Of a stretch of DNA of 64,000 nt, positions 44,654-53,938 are shown piece by piece (the stretch's first letter is position 1; the number at the start of each line of letters is the position of its first letter). A program made the position numbers and the translations under genes. The stretch is taken from contig NZ_JPOC01000020.1 in NCBI RefSeq assembly GCF_000738775.1, positions 1-64,000 of the forward strand, written 5' to 3'. Source of the DNA: Prescottella defluvii. GTDB lineage: Bacteria; Actinomycetota; Actinomycetes; Mycobacteriales; Mycobacteriaceae. The notes under the pieces are model-generated. The model had not been told where the DNA came from. It was given only the letters and a program-made list of their open reading frames with translations, and searched no databases.

Positions 44654-44682
44654 TTGCGTATCTGGGGGGACTTCGATGTATT
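44654..44682 (+). promoter_or_regulatory. Probable promoter of tRNA-Tyr
   Basis: TTGCGT (44654-44659), 17 bp and TGTATT (44677-44682), overlapping a second -10 candidate TATTCT, lie 44 bp before the tRNA. A short GC-rich hairpin (CAGAGC/GCTCTG, 44696-44716) is in the 5' leader. Confidence 0.4.
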
Positions 44683-44726
44683 CTTCGATATGCGTCAGAG
44701 CGAGCAAGATGCTCTGGGCGAAGTCT

Positions 44727-44810
44727 GGCAGATTGCCCGAGCGGCCAATGGGAGCGGACTGTAAATCCGTCGGCTTATGCCTACGTAGGTTCGAATCCTA
44801 CATCTGCCAC
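44727..44810 (+). tRNA. tRNA-Tyr (GTA anticodon)
   Basis: Acceptor arms GGCAGAT and ATCTGCC pair fully, with discriminator A. The anticodon stem GGACT/AATCC frames GTA. The long variable arm (GTCGGCTTATGCCTAC) is that of a class II tRNA, and the T-arm GTAGGTTCGAATCCTAC is perfect. CCA is not encoded. Confidence 0.95.
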
Positions 44811-44814
44811 ACAA

Positions 44815-44856
44815 GTTCAGCCCCGACCCGAAAAGGGTCGGGGCTGAACTGCTTTC
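44815..44856 (+). terminator. Strong hairpin terminator after tRNA-Tyr
   Basis: A perfect 16-bp stem (44815-44830 with 44836-44851) has a GAAAA loop, 4 bp after the tRNA, followed by GCTTTC. Confidence 0.85.
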
Positions 44857-45023
44857 GGGGTACCTCGACCCCGCCCGCCCCGCGTCGGGGATCCGGGCTG
44901 TGATCCATCCCACTCAACGGGACCGTGCGGTCTGGTCGCGCCGAGACCGCCCTAGCGTCCGGTGCGATGGTGGCGCTCGTCACAGGACGGGTGCCCGTGA
45001 GGCACGAAGGAGCCCGATCCTCG

Positions 45024-46535
45024 ATGACAGGTCTGATCAACGCCGACGAGACGTCCGTGACGGTGCAGCATCCCGGGAAGCTGTTCATCGGCGGCCACTG
45101 GGTCGAGCCGGCGACCGGCGCGCGGTTCGACGTCGTCAACCCCGCCACCGAGGACGTGTTCCTCACCGTCGCCGAGGCCGACGCGCAGGACATGGCCCGG
45201 GCCGTCGACGCCGCCCGGGACGCGTTCGACCGCGGACCGTGGTCGCGCATGACCCACGCCGAGCGCGCCCCCTACCTGACGGCGATCGGTGCCGGGATCC
45301 GCGCACGCAGCGCCGAACTGGGTCGCATCTGGACCAGCGAGATGGGCATCCTCGCCGCGGTGTCGACGTATGCCTCGGCGGGCTCCGGCGACGTCTTCGA
45401 CTACTACGCGAGCCTCGCCGACAGCTACGCGTTCGTCGAGGAGCGCCGGCCCAGCTCGGGCAACGGGGTGGGCCTGCTGGTCCGCGAACCGGTCGGCGTC
45501 GTCGCCGCGATCATCCCGTGGAACAGCCCGCTCGGGTTGATCGCCAACAAGGTCGCGCCGGCGCTCATCGCGGGCTGCACCGTCGTCGTCAAGGCCTCCC
45601 CGGAGGCGCCGGGTGCCGCCTACCTGTTCGCGGAGATCGTCGAGGCCGCCGGACTCCCCGCGGGCGTCGTCAACGTCGTCACCGCCGAACGGGAGGTCTC
45701 CGAGCTGCTGGTGCGCAACCCCGGCATCGACAAGGTCACCTTCACCGGCTCCACCGCGGCCGGTCGCCGGATCGCGGCACTGTGCGGCGAGCGGATCGCC
45801 CGTTGCACGCTCGAGCTGGGCGGCAAGTCGGCCGGCGTGATCCTCGACGACTACGACCTCGCCACCGCGGCACAGTCCATCGCGACGTCGGCGCGCATCA
45901 TGACCGGCCAGGTGTGCGCGTCGCTGACCCGCATCGTCGTCAGCCGCCACCGTCACGACGAGTTCGCCGACGCCCTCGGTGCCGCGATGTCGGCGATCCG
46001 GGTGGGGGACCCGTTCGACCCCGCGACCGAGATGGGGCCGCTCGCGATGTCCCGTCAGCGCGACAAGGTGGAGGGCCTGATCGCGAAGGGCTGCGAGGAG
46101 GGGGCCCGCCTGGTCACCGGCGGCCGCCGGCCCGGCCACCTCGACCGCGGCTTCTTCATCGAACCGACGGTGTTCGGCAACGTCGACAACGACTCGACCA
46201 TCGCCCGAGAGGAGATCTTCGGCCCGGTCGTGAGCGTCATCGCCGCCGACGACGAGAACCACGCGGTCGACATCGCGAACGACACGATCTACGGCCTCAA
46301 CGCCTCGGTGTTCACCGACGACGTCGAACGGGCGTGGGCGGTGTCGCGGCAGCTGCGGTCCGGCACCGTCGGCCACAACGGGTTCCAGTCCGACTTCGGG
46401 ATCGCCTTCGGTGGCTTCAAGCAGTCCGGTCTCGGCCGTGAGGGCGGCCTGGACGGCCTGCAGCCGTACCTCGAGGCCAAGACCGTGCTGCTCGACGCGA
46501 TGCCCCCGAGCGTGACCGCAGCGTCTGGCCACTGA
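45024..46535 (+). CDS. Aldehyde dehydrogenase
   Basis: NAD(P)-dependent aldehyde dehydrogenase, 503 aa. Catalytic cysteine in MTGQVCASLT (near 298), general base in CTLELGGKSAG (near 264), substrate loop IIPWNSPLGLIANKVAPALI and C-terminal GGFKQSGLGREGGLDGLQPY. The ATG at 45024 has AAGGAG 11 bases upstream; starts at 44970 or 44925 would add a non-conserved arginine-rich tail. Its substrate is unknown. It stands alone between tRNA genes. Confidence 0.9.
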   Translation: MTGLINADETSVTVQHPGKLFIGGHWVEPATGARFDVVNPATEDVFLTVAEADAQDMARAVDAARDAFDRGPWSRMTHAERAPYLTAIGAGIRARSAELGRIWTSEMGILAAVSTYASAGSGDVFDYYASLADSYAFVEERRPSSGNGVGLLVREPVGVVAAIIPWNSPLGLIANKVAPALIAGCTVVVKASPEAPGAAYLFAEIVEAAGLPAGVVNVVTAEREVSELLVRNPGIDKVTFTGSTAAGRRIAALCGERIARCTLELGGKSAGVILDDYDLATAAQSIATSARIMTGQVCASLTRIVVSRHRHDEFADALGAAMSAIRVGDPFDPATEMGPLAMSRQRDKVEGLIAKGCEEGARLVTGGRRPGHLDRGFFIEPTVFGNVDNDSTIAREEIFGPVVSVIAADDENHAVDIANDTIYGLNASVFTDDVERAWAVSRQLRSGTVGHNGFQSDFGIAFGGFKQSGLGREGGLDGLQPYLEAKTVLLDAMPPSVTAASGH

Positions 46536-46558
46536 TTTACCCGGTCTGACCTGCCAAT

Positions 46559-46588
46559 TTGGCGCTGGAGCGAAGGTCTGTGTAATCT
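46559..46588 (+). promoter_or_regulatory. Probable promoter of the tRNA-Thr/tRNA-Met/rpmG unit
   Basis: TTGGCG (46559-46564), 18 bp and TAATCT (46583-46588) end 40 bp before tRNA-Thr. No other promoter is seen between the tRNAs and rpmG. Confidence 0.5.
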
Positions 46589-46628
46589 TCTGGAGGCTTC
46601 AGCGCGCAGAGATGCGCAGGACAGCCAC

Positions 46629-46701
46629 GCCCCCTTAGCTCAGTCGGCAGAGCGTTTCCATGGTAAGGAAAAGGTCGACGGTTCGATTCCGTCAGGGGGC
46701 T
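46629..46701 (+). tRNA. tRNA-Thr (GGT anticodon)
   Basis: 73 nt. Acceptor GCCCCCT/AGGGGGC, anticodon stem TTTCC/GGAAA around loop ATGGTAA (GGT), T-arm GACGG TTCGATT CCGTC, discriminator T. No encoded CCA. Confidence 0.95.
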
Positions 46702-46746
46702 CGCTGGATTGTGGTGCCGCCGGATTCGCGCGACACTCGACTCCGA

Positions 46747-46819
46747 GGCGGTGTAGCTCAGTTGGTAGAGCAAACGACTCATAATCGTTGTGTCGCCGGT
46801 TCAAGTCCGGCCATCGCTA
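46747..46819 (+). tRNA. tRNA-Met (CAT anticodon), elongator type
   Basis: 73 nt. Acceptor GGCGGTG pairs with CATCGCT using two G-U pairs; anticodon stem AACGA/TCGTT around CTCATAA (CAT); T-arm GCCGG TTCAAGT CCGGC. The initiator hallmark (three G-C pairs in the anticodon stem) is absent, so it is an elongator. Confidence 0.93.
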
Positions 46820-46882
46820 CACAAGACGAATGATCCACCCTGATCTCTCTCTGATCAGATTCACGCGAAAGAAGGCAGCCCC

Positions 46883-47050
46883 GTGGCCTCCTCGACTGAC
46901 GTTCGGCCCAAGATCACCTTGGCATGTGAGGTGTGCAAGCACCGCAACTACATCACCAAGAAGAATCGCCGCAACGATCCCGATCGCCTCGAGCTGAAGA
47001 AGTTCTGCCCGAACTGCGGAACTCACCAGGCGCATCGCGAGTCCAAGTAA
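46883..47050 (+). CDS. rpmG: 50S ribosomal protein L33
   Basis: A 55-residue ribosomal protein too short for many gene callers. It reads [20 protein letters not shown] and ends [15 protein letters not shown]; the two CxxC pairs mark the zinc-binding form of L33. GTG start with GAAAGAAGG upstream. It follows tRNA-Met and precedes hadA, the order also seen in mycobacteria. Confidence 0.95.
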   Translation: MASSTDVRPKITLACEVCKHRNYITKKNRRNDPDRLELKKFCPNCGTHQAHRESK

Positions 47051-47141
47051 GTTTCTTCTCGGAGTCGGCGCTCGCGCGTTAGGTTCACTGCCAGACTGCC
47101 CTAACGATATTTGCGTCCACAGGGCAGATGGGTGATTCGCT

Positions 47142-47690
47142 GTGACAGAGACAGTCGTGAGAGAGGCCGAAGTGACCTTCGACCCCGCCGCGCATGCGGC
47201 TGCGATGGTCGGACATCACTACCGCGTGAGCGACTTCTACGAGATCGGCCGGGAAAAGGTCCGCGAGTACGCACGTGCGGTACTCGACGACCACCCCGCC
47301 CATCACGATGAGGAAGCGGCGCGGGGCCTCGGATACGACGGTCTCCTCGCCCCCCTCACCTTCGTGTCGATCGTAGGCATGATCGCGCAGCGCAAGCTGT
47401 TCGAAGAGGTCGTGACCGGTTACGACCTCAGCCAGATCATGCAGACCGACCAGCGGCTCGTGTTCCACAGGCCGCTGAAGGCCGGCGACCGATTGATCTG
47501 CGACGTCCACCTGGAATCGTTCCGCCAGGTCGCGGGCAGTGACATCATCGTCACCAAGAACGTCATCTCGGATGTGAACGGGGAGCTGGTCCAGACCACC
47601 TGGACCACGCTCGTCGCTCGCTCCGGCGGTGAGGTCGACGAGAACATCGCGCACGCGGTCAAGGATGTGATGATGCATGTCGCTCCGTAG
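47142..47690 (+). CDS. hadA: (3R)-hydroxyacyl-ACP dehydratase subunit HadA
   Basis: Stabilising subunit of the FAS-II dehydratase used for mycolic acid chain building. The 182-residue hotdog protein reads MVGHHYRVSDFYEIGREKVR, HHDEEAARGLGYDGLLAPLT, LVFHRPLKAGDRLICDVHLE. It lacks the catalytic D...H pair found in HadB, as expected. The next gene overlaps by 14 bp. An inverted GTTAGG/CCTAAC pair (47078-47105) lies between rpmG and this gene and may be regulatory. Confidence 0.92.
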   Translation: MTETVVREAEVTFDPAAHAAAMVGHHYRVSDFYEIGREKVREYARAVLDDHPAHHDEEAARGLGYDGLLAPLTFVSIVGMIAQRKLFEEVVTGYDLSQIMQTDQRLVFHRPLKAGDRLICDVHLESFRQVAGSDIIVTKNVISDVNGELVQTTWTTLVARSGGEVDENIAHAVKDVMMHVAP

Positions 47691-48102
47691 GTTCGAGGAC
47701 GTCACTGTCGGTGACGAACTGCCCGAGCGCATCGTCACGCTGACCCGTGGCAATCTCGTCAACTACGCCGGCGTGTCGGGCGATCCCAACCCGATCCACT
47801 GGAGCGACCATGTGGCCCGACTGGCCGGCTTGCCGGACGTCGTGGCCCACGGGATGCTCACGATGGGTCTGGGTGGCGGATTCGTCTCGTCATGGCTCGG
47901 CGATCCGGGTGCTGTGACCGAATACAACGTTCGGTTCACGAGTCCGGTTTACGTGGCGGCCGACAAGGCTGCCGCCGTGGAGTTCACCGGCAAGATCAAG
48001 TCGGTGGATCCCGAAAGCAAGACCGCAGTAGTCGCGATCGTGGCTCGTTCGGAGGGTCGTAAGATCTTCGGTCGGGCCACCGCAACGGTCCGTTTGGCCT
48101 GA
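47677..48102 (+). CDS. hadB: (3R)-hydroxyacyl-ACP dehydratase subunit HadB
   Basis: Catalytic subunit of the FAS-II dehydratase, 141 aa. The hydratase-2 motif YAGVSGDPNPIHWSDHVA supplies the catalytic aspartate and histidine; VVAHGMLTMGLGGGFVSSWL and TEYNVRFTSPVYVAADK follow. It forms a heterodimer with HadA. No hadC follows; the next feature is tRNA-Trp. Confidence 0.93.
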   Translation: MSLRRFEDVTVGDELPERIVTLTRGNLVNYAGVSGDPNPIHWSDHVARLAGLPDVVAHGMLTMGLGGGFVSSWLGDPGAVTEYNVRFTSPVYVAADKAAAVEFTGKIKSVDPESKTAVVAIVARSEGRKIFGRATATVRLA

Positions 48103-48139
48103 GTGCCGGGCGGATTGGGTTTGTTCCGGTGCATTGAAG

Positions 48140-48145
48140 TACACT
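48140..48145 (+). promoter_or_regulatory. -10 box upstream of tRNA-Trp
   Basis: TACACT is a good TANNNT box 143 bp before the tRNA. The 190-bp gap between hadB and the tRNA also holds two hairpins: AGCCTGT/ACAGGCT (48197-48214) and paired GGTCGACC palindromes (48261-48285), the latter ending two bases before the tRNA. Confidence 0.45.
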
Positions 48146-48260
48146 AGAGTTTCTGGGGTTACTCAGGCGCTGCGCGCTGCCCTACGGTGAGGTTGCAGCC
48201 TGTTTCTACAGGCTGGGCTGGTCCGGATGGGGTGGCGCGCATGTCATGTGAATCCAGATG

Positions 48261-48285
48261 GGTCGACCAGTTCGATCGGTCGACC
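48261..48285 (+). repeat. Two GGTCGACC palindromes in the tRNA-Trp 5' leader
   Basis: GGTCGACC occurs at 48261-48268 and 48278-48285 with nine bases between. The copies can pair with each other, so the pre-tRNA leader would end in a stable hairpin next to the RNase P cleavage site. Confidence 0.6.
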
Positions 48286-48287
48286 AA

Positions 48288-48360
<73 letters not shown>

Positions 48361-48394
48361 CACCCGGACTGGTCAGCGACTGAGAGGAACGACG

Positions 48395-48907
48395 GTGAGC
48401 GAGGAGCGCGACAAGCGCGACGGCGGCGCTACCGGGTCTACGGACCCAAGCCCTGTCGAAGATTCTGCAGCCGACGCGAGCTCTCGCGCTGAGGCCCCTT
48501 CCGATCACGCCCCTGAGGGTGAGGTCGCTGCTGATGAGAGCCCCGCGAGTGCGGCCCCAGCAGGTAAGCCCACCGGCAAGCGCTCCGCGCGCCGGGCGGG
48601 AACACCGGAATCTGCCGAGCCGGCCAAGCCGGTCCAGATGGCGAAGACCGCCAAGGCGGCAACTTCCGTGAAGTCCCCGGAAGCAAAGTCCCGGAAGGCC
48701 GACAAGCCGCAGACGGAGAACATCTTCAAGCGGATTCGACGCTTCCTACGCGAAGTGTTTGCCGAGCTCCGTAAGGTCATCTGGCCCAATCGCAAGCAGA
48801 TGATCACCTACACCAGCGTGGTGCTCGTGTTCGTCACCTTCATGGTGACGTTCATCAGCCTTCTCGACCTTGGTTTCATCAAGGGCGTCTCCTGGCTGTT
48901 CGGCTAA
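48395..48907 (+). CDS. secE: Preprotein translocase subunit SecE
   Basis: Essential single-pass clamp of the SecYEG channel. The C-terminal 60 residues are classical (RIRRFLREVFAELRKVIWPN, then the membrane segment YTSVVLVFVTFMVTFISLLD). Before it lies a polar, alanine/glutamate/lysine-rich extension of about 105 residues, longer than in many bacteria but common in actinobacteria. The GTG at 48395 has GAGAGGAA upstream. Total 170 aa. Confidence 0.92.
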   Translation: MSEERDKRDGGATGSTDPSPVEDSAADASSRAEAPSDHAPEGEVAADESPASAAPAGKPTGKRSARRAGTPESAEPAKPVQMAKTAKAATSVKSPEAKSRKADKPQTENIFKRIRRFLREVFAELRKVIWPNRKQMITYTSVVLVFVTFMVTFISLLDLGFIKGVSWLFG

Positions 48908-48943
48908 CCCGGGGGCGCCCGTCGGCGCTCCCGAACGATGTGA

Positions 48944-49771
<828 letters not shown>

Positions 49772-49869
49772 CTCGGTTCCGACTGTCACGCTCGCGCGTG
49801 GCAAGGTGGGACCCACACGCTTGCACGCACTACGCAAGAAACACACCCAGTAGGAAACAAGGAACGAAG

Positions 49870-50304
49870 ATGCCCCCCAAGAAGAAGAAGCTCGCCGGGC
49901 TCATCAAGCTTCAGATCCAGGCTGGTCAGGCCAACCCTGCACCGCCCGTGGGTCCTGCGCTCGGTCAGCACGGCGTGAACATCATGGAGTTCTGCAAGGC
50001 TTACAACGCGGCGACTGAGTCCCAGCGCGGCAACGTGATCCCTGTCGAGATCTCCGTCTACGAAGACCGGACCTTCGACTTCAAGCTGAAGACCCCGCCG
50101 GCCGCCAAGCTGCTGCTCAAGGCTGCTGGTGTCCAGAAGGGCTCCGGCGAGCCGCACAAGACCAAGGTTGCGACCGTGACCATGGATCAGGTGCGCGAGA
50201 TCGCGAAGACCAAGCAGGAAGACCTCAACGCGAACGACATCGACGCGGCCGCGAAGATCATCGCCGGCACCGCGCGTTCGATGGGTATCACCGTCGAGGG
50301 CTGA
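49870..50304 (+). CDS. rplK: 50S ribosomal protein L11
   Basis: Ribosomal protein of the GTPase-associated centre, 144 aa: [40 protein letters not shown], and the RNA-binding C-terminus with [12 protein letters not shown]. The ATG at 49870 has AAGGAACG upstream. The 128 bp to rplA contain no gene and may include the L1 autoregulation site, which I cannot place. Confidence 0.97.
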
Positions 50305-50432
50305 GTGCAGCGCAGCCCCGCACTGACACTGCAGGGTTGATCCTCCACTGTGGGAGGGCCGGCCAGGCCCGCACCACAACTGAACCATTCACCCGGGCCG
50401 ACCGCCCAGGGTGAGAAGTAAGGACAGAAGAA

Positions 50433-51146
50433 ATGGCAAAGCGCAGCAAGGCGTACCTCGCCGCCGCTGAGAAGATCGACGCGGACAGCCTCTACAGCCC
50501 CCTGCAGGCTGCGAAGCTGGCCAAGGAGACCTCGTCGAGCAAGATGGACGCGACCGTCGAGGTTGCCGTCCGTCTGGGCGTCGACCCCCGCAAGGCGGAC
50601 CAGATGGTGCGTGGCACGGTCAACCTGCCGCACGGCACCGGTAAGACCGCCCGCGTCGTCGTCTTCGCCGTCGGCGAGAAGGCAGCCGAGGCTGAGGCCG
50701 CCGGCGCCGATGTCGTCGGTGCCGAGGACCTGATCGAGCGCATCCAGGGCGGTTGGACCGACTTCGACGCCGCGATCGCCACCCCTGACCAGATGGCCAA
50801 GGTCGGCCGCATCGCCCGTGTCCTCGGACCGCGTGGCCTGATGCCGAACCCGAAGACCGGCACCGTTACGCCGGACGTCGCGAAGGCTGTCACCGAGATC
50901 AAGGGCGGCAAGATCAACTTCCGCGTCGACAAGCAGGCCAACCTGCACTTCGTGATCGGCAAGGCGTCGTTCGACGAGGCCAAGCTGGTCGAGAACTACG
51001 GTGCGGCGCTGGACGAGATCCTGCGTGCGAAGCCGTCGTCGGCGAAGGGCCGCTACGTCAAGAAGATCACGGTTTCGACCACCACCGGTCCGGGCATCCC
51101 GGTGGATCCGAACCGTACCCGCAACCTCCTCGAGGACGGCGAGTAA
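50433..51146 (+). CDS. rplA: 50S ribosomal protein L1
   Basis: Ribosomal L1, 237 aa, stalk-base protein and in many bacteria a translational repressor of rplK-rplA. Signatures: [40 protein letters not shown] and [21 protein letters not shown] hairpin terminator follows 30 bp after the stop. Confidence 0.97.
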   Translation: MAKRSKAYLAAAEKIDADSLYSPLQAAKLAKETSSSKMDATVEVAVRLGVDPRKADQMVRGTVNLPHGTGKTARVVVFAVGEKAAEAEAAGADVVGAEDLIERIQGGWTDFDAAIATPDQMAKVGRIARVLGPRGLMPNPKTGTVTPDVAKAVTEIKGGKINFRVDKQANLHFVIGKASFDEAKLVENYGAALDEILRAKPSSAKGRYVKKITVSTTTGPGIPVDPNRTRNLLEDGE

Positions 51147-51176
51147 GTCGCGACTTTCCGCGATCTGATCGACATC

Positions 51177-51212
51177 GAAGGCCGGCACAGAGATTTCTCT
51201 GTGCCGGCCTTC
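51177..51212 (+). terminator. Hairpin terminator after rplA
   Basis: A perfect 16-bp stem (51177-51192 with 51197-51212) around ATTT separates rplK-rplA from rplJ-rplL. Confidence 0.85.
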
Positions 51213-51622
51213 GGCGTTCGAGGACGCTCGGGAGAACGGCCGTGCAGCTGTCCGGGAGGGCGAGGCGTCGGCCGCCGGATGTGAGGGTCGGCACTGCGCG
51301 GGGGACTGTGGGCGTCTCGTTTTGCGTCTGCGCCCCGACTCGAGCTAGGCTCCTCGTTGGAGTTCGGCGCTTCATGCGAATTCCGCCCCGAAACAATGTT
51401 CTACCAAAGACCGTTGGTCACCGAGTCCAGACACGGAATCGGTTGAAGGTCCGGGATTGCCCGGCGGCCCACGCAGGAGGACGAGGTGGGGGATGTTTGT
51501 CTGCGACCGGCCCCGGCCGGATGGATGGATCTCCTCGTGTACGCCCCGTGTGCCCTGCACCGGGGCGTTTTGCATGTCACGGCCCGAAGTGGAACAACGA
51601 CTGTCACGAGAGGAGGCGAAGT
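51213..51622 (+). promoter_or_regulatory. Long rplJ leader with attenuator-like hairpin
   Basis: About 410 bp without a gene precede rplJ. Near its end ACGCCCCG (51541-51548) pairs with CGGGGCGT (51561-51568) and is followed by a T-run, an intrinsic-terminator shape inside the leader. AGGAGGACGAGG (51475-51486) can pair with CTCCTCGT (51531-51538) just before it. This resembles an L10 leader, where L10-L12 binding controls expression. The exact fold needs covariance analysis. Confidence 0.55.
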
Positions 51623-52180
51623 ATGGCAAAGCCTGAGAAGGTTTCTGCAGTTGCAGAGATCACCGAGCAGTTCAAGGACTCGTCCGCCGCCGTGATCACG
51701 GAATACCGTGGTCTGTCGGTCACGAGTCTGACGCAGCTGCGACGCGCTCTCGGAGAAGGTGCCACCTACTCCGTCGCCAAGAACACCCTGGTCAAGCGTG
51801 CCGCCGCTGAGGCGGGCGTCGAGGGCCTTGACGACCTGTTCGTCGGACCGACCGCCATTGCATTCATCAAGGGCGAGCCGGTCGACGCTGCGAAGGCCAT
51901 CAAGGCCTTCGCAAAGGACAACAAGGCACTCGTCATCAAGGGCGGGTACATGGACGGCGCTGCGCTGTCCGTGGATCAGGTCAACCAGATCGCGGACCTC
52001 GAGTCCCGCGAGATCCTGTTGGCCAAGCTCGCCGGCGCGATGAAGGGCAACTTGGCAAAGGCCGCTGGCCTGTTCAATGCTCCCGCTTCGCAGGTGGCCC
52101 GTCTGGCCGCCGCGCTGCAGGAGAAGAAGGCTGCGGAGGGTGGGGCCGTCGAGGCTCCCGCCGACGCCGCTGCCGAATAG
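51623..52180 (+). CDS. rplJ: 50S ribosomal protein L10
   Basis: Stalk protein that anchors L7/L12 dimers, 185 aa: [60 protein letters not shown] and the C-terminal L12-binding helix ending in an alanine-rich tail. The ATG at 51623 follows GAGGAGG; the frame upstream is open through the leader. Confidence 0.97.
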   Translation: MAKPEKVSAVAEITEQFKDSSAAVITEYRGLSVTSLTQLRRALGEGATYSVAKNTLVKRAAAEAGVEGLDDLFVGPTAIAFIKGEPVDAAKAIKAFAKDNKALVIKGGYMDGAALSVDQVNQIADLESREILLAKLAGAMKGNLAKAAGLFNAPASQVARLAAALQEKKAAEGGAVEAPADAAAE

Positions 52181-52265
52181 CTGATCCGCACCTGCGCATC
52201 ACAACCATCACCACCTGTCCGGTCGCGGATCAGCGACACAGGACTTAAGAGGAAGGACCGCCACC

Positions 52266-52652
52266 ATGGCGAAGCTCACCACCGAAGAGTTGCTGGACGC
52301 GTTCAAGGAGCTCACCCTGCTCGAGCTCTCTGAGTTCGTGAAGGCGTTCGAGGAGACCTTCGAGGTCACCGCTGCTGCTCCGGTCGCCGTCGCTGCTGCG
52401 GGCGCTCCGGCTGCCGCTGCCGAGGCTGCTGAGGAGCAGGACGAGTTCGACGTCATCATCGAGTCGGCCGGCGACAAGAAGATCCAGGTCATCAAGGTCG
52501 TCCGTGAGGTCGTCTCGGGCCTGGGCCTGAAGGAAGCCAAGGACCTCGTCGAGGGTGCTCCGAAGGCCATCCTGGAGAAGGTTGCCAAGGACGCCGCTGA
52601 GGCTGCCAAGGAGAAGCTCGAGGCTGCCGGCGCGAAGATCACCGTCAAGTAA
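52266..52652 (+). CDS. rplL: 50S ribosomal protein L7/L12
   Basis: Stalk protein, 128 aa. N-terminal dimer region [20 protein letters not shown], alanine-rich hinge, and C-terminal factor-binding domain [20 protein letters not shown] with [28 protein letters not shown] upstream. A terminator follows 40 bp later. Confidence 0.98.
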   Translation: MAKLTTEELLDAFKELTLLELSEFVKAFEETFEVTAAAPVAVAAAGAPAAAAEAAEEQDEFDVIIESAGDKKIQVIKVVREVVSGLGLKEAKDLVEGAPKAILEKVAKDAAEAAKEKLEAAGAKITVK

Positions 52653-52692
52653 GACGGCTGTCCGCGCTGCTTCCTGACGAAGCATCCAGAAG

Positions 52693-52726
52693 AGAGGGTC
52701 GCCCCGTTCGGGGCGGCCCTCTTTTC
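52693..52726 (+). terminator. Intrinsic terminator after rplL
   Basis: A 13-bp stem (52693-52705 with 52710-52722, one G-U pair) around GTTC is followed by TTTTCTT. It separates the ribosomal genes from the mce cluster. Confidence 0.9.
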
Positions 52727-52740
52727 TTGCATCGGTGGAA

Positions 52741-52758
52741 GCCGGAGAATTCTCCGGC
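52741..52758. repeat. 18-bp perfect palindrome upstream of the mce cluster
   Basis: GCCGGAGAATTCTCCGGC is its own reverse complement. It lies 17 bp before the TTAC-N6-GTAA element and may be an operator half of the mce control region. Confidence 0.6.
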
Positions 52759-52774
52759 GAATCGCGGCCATTTA

Positions 52775-52793
52775 CTTACCCGAGAGTAAGGTT
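52775..52793. promoter_or_regulatory. TTAC-N6-GTAA operator-like element, copy 1
   Basis: CTTACCCGAGAGTAAG has inverted CTTAC/GTAAG arms. The 18-mer at 52776-52793 is identical to 62758-62775 in front of the Mce-associated genes. It contains TAAGGT, a possible -10 box. Confidence 0.6.
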
Positions 52794-52834
52794 TGGCGTA
52801 ACGTATAACACTTCGATGCGATAGAGTGACGCAA

Positions 52835-52856
52835 CCCACAGTGGGCCCACCGTGGG
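52835..52856. repeat. Two adjacent 11-bp palindromes before mceG
   Basis: CCCACAGTGGG and CCCACCGTGGG stand side by side, 28 bp before the mceG start. They may form a hairpin in the leader or a paired protein site. Confidence 0.5.
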
Positions 52857-52883
52857 GGGACATGCTTGACGCAGGAGGTAATA

Positions 52884-53930
52884 GTGGGAGTCGAGGTAGC
52901 GGTCGAGGGACTCACGAAGTCGTTCGGCTCACAGAAGATCTGGCAGGACGTGAGCCTCACGCTGCCGGCCGGTGAGGTGAGCGCACTACTCGGCCCTTCG
53001 GGTACGGGCAAGTCCGTCTTCCTGAAGTCGTTGATCGGTCTGCTGCGGCCCGAAGAGGGCTCGATCGTCATCGACGGCACCGACATCCTCCAGTGCTCGT
53101 CGCGTGAGCTCTACGAGATCCGCAAGCTGTTCGGTGTCCTGTTCCAGGACGGTGCGCTGTTCGGGTCGATGAACCTCTACGACAACGTCGCCTTCCCGCT
53201 GCGGGAGCACACCAAGAAGTCCGAGTCCGAGATCCGCAAGATCGTCATGGAGAAGCTCGAACTCAACGGTCTCGTCGGTGCGGAAGGGAAGCTGCCGGGC
53301 GAGATCTCCGGCGGTATGCGCAAGCGTGCCGGCCTCGCCCGCGCGCTCGTGCTGGATCCGCAGATCATCCTCGTCGACGAGCCGGACTCGGGTCTGGACC
53401 CCGTCCGCACGACGTACCTCAGTCAGCTGCTGATCGACATCAACGCGCAGATCGATGCGACGATCTTGATCGTGACGCACAACATCAACCTCGCGCGCAC
53501 GGTGCCGGACAACCTGGGCATGCTCTTCCGCAAGCAGCTCGTGATGTTCGGCCCCCGTGAGGTCCTGCTCACCAGCGACGAGCCGGTGGTCCATCAGTTC
53601 CTCAACGGCAGCAAGATCGGTCCGATCGGCATGTCGGAGGAGAAGGACGACGCCCAGATGGCGCAGGAGCAGGCGCTCGTCGACGCCGGCCACCACCACG
53701 GCGGGACGGACGACGTCTACGGCGTCGTGCCGCAGATGCAGGCCACGCCGGGTCTGCCCTTCCGTCAGGCCGTCGCACGCCGTCAGGCGCGGGTCCGGGA
53801 GATTCTCCATACCCTGCCGATCGAGGCGCAGCAGAGCATCCTTGCCAGCATGGAGGACGACGACGCCACCCAGGTGATTCCCGCATACGACGACGGAGGT
53901 CTGGGACAGACCGCATACGGGCGCGGGTAG
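52884..53930 (+). CDS. mceG: Mce-type lipid importer ATPase MceG (Mkl-like)
   Basis: ATPase that powers Mce lipid import. The 348-residue protein has Walker A GPSGTGKSVFLKSL near residue 37, Q-loop GVLFQDGALFGSMNLYDNVA, signature ISGGMRKRAGLARALVLDPQ and Walker B IILVDEPDSGLDPVRT, plus the C-terminal extension of Mkl proteins. The GTG at 52884 is chosen because AGGAGG lies five bases upstream; TTG 52866 is the first open codon. Unlike M. tuberculosis mkl, it is first in an mce cluster. Confidence 0.92.
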   Translation: MGVEVAVEGLTKSFGSQKIWQDVSLTLPAGEVSALLGPSGTGKSVFLKSLIGLLRPEEGSIVIDGTDILQCSSRELYEIRKLFGVLFQDGALFGSMNLYDNVAFPLREHTKKSESEIRKIVMEKLELNGLVGAEGKLPGEISGGMRKRAGLARALVLDPQIILVDEPDSGLDPVRTTYLSQLLIDINAQIDATILIVTHNINLARTVPDNLGMLFRKQLVMFGPREVLLTSDEPVVHQFLNGSKIGPIGMSEEKDDAQMAQEQALVDAGHHHGGTDDVYGVVPQMQATPGLPFRQAVARRQARVREILHTLPIEAQQSILASMEDDDATQVIPAYDDGGLGQTAYGRG

Positions 53931-53938
53931 GGGAGCGG

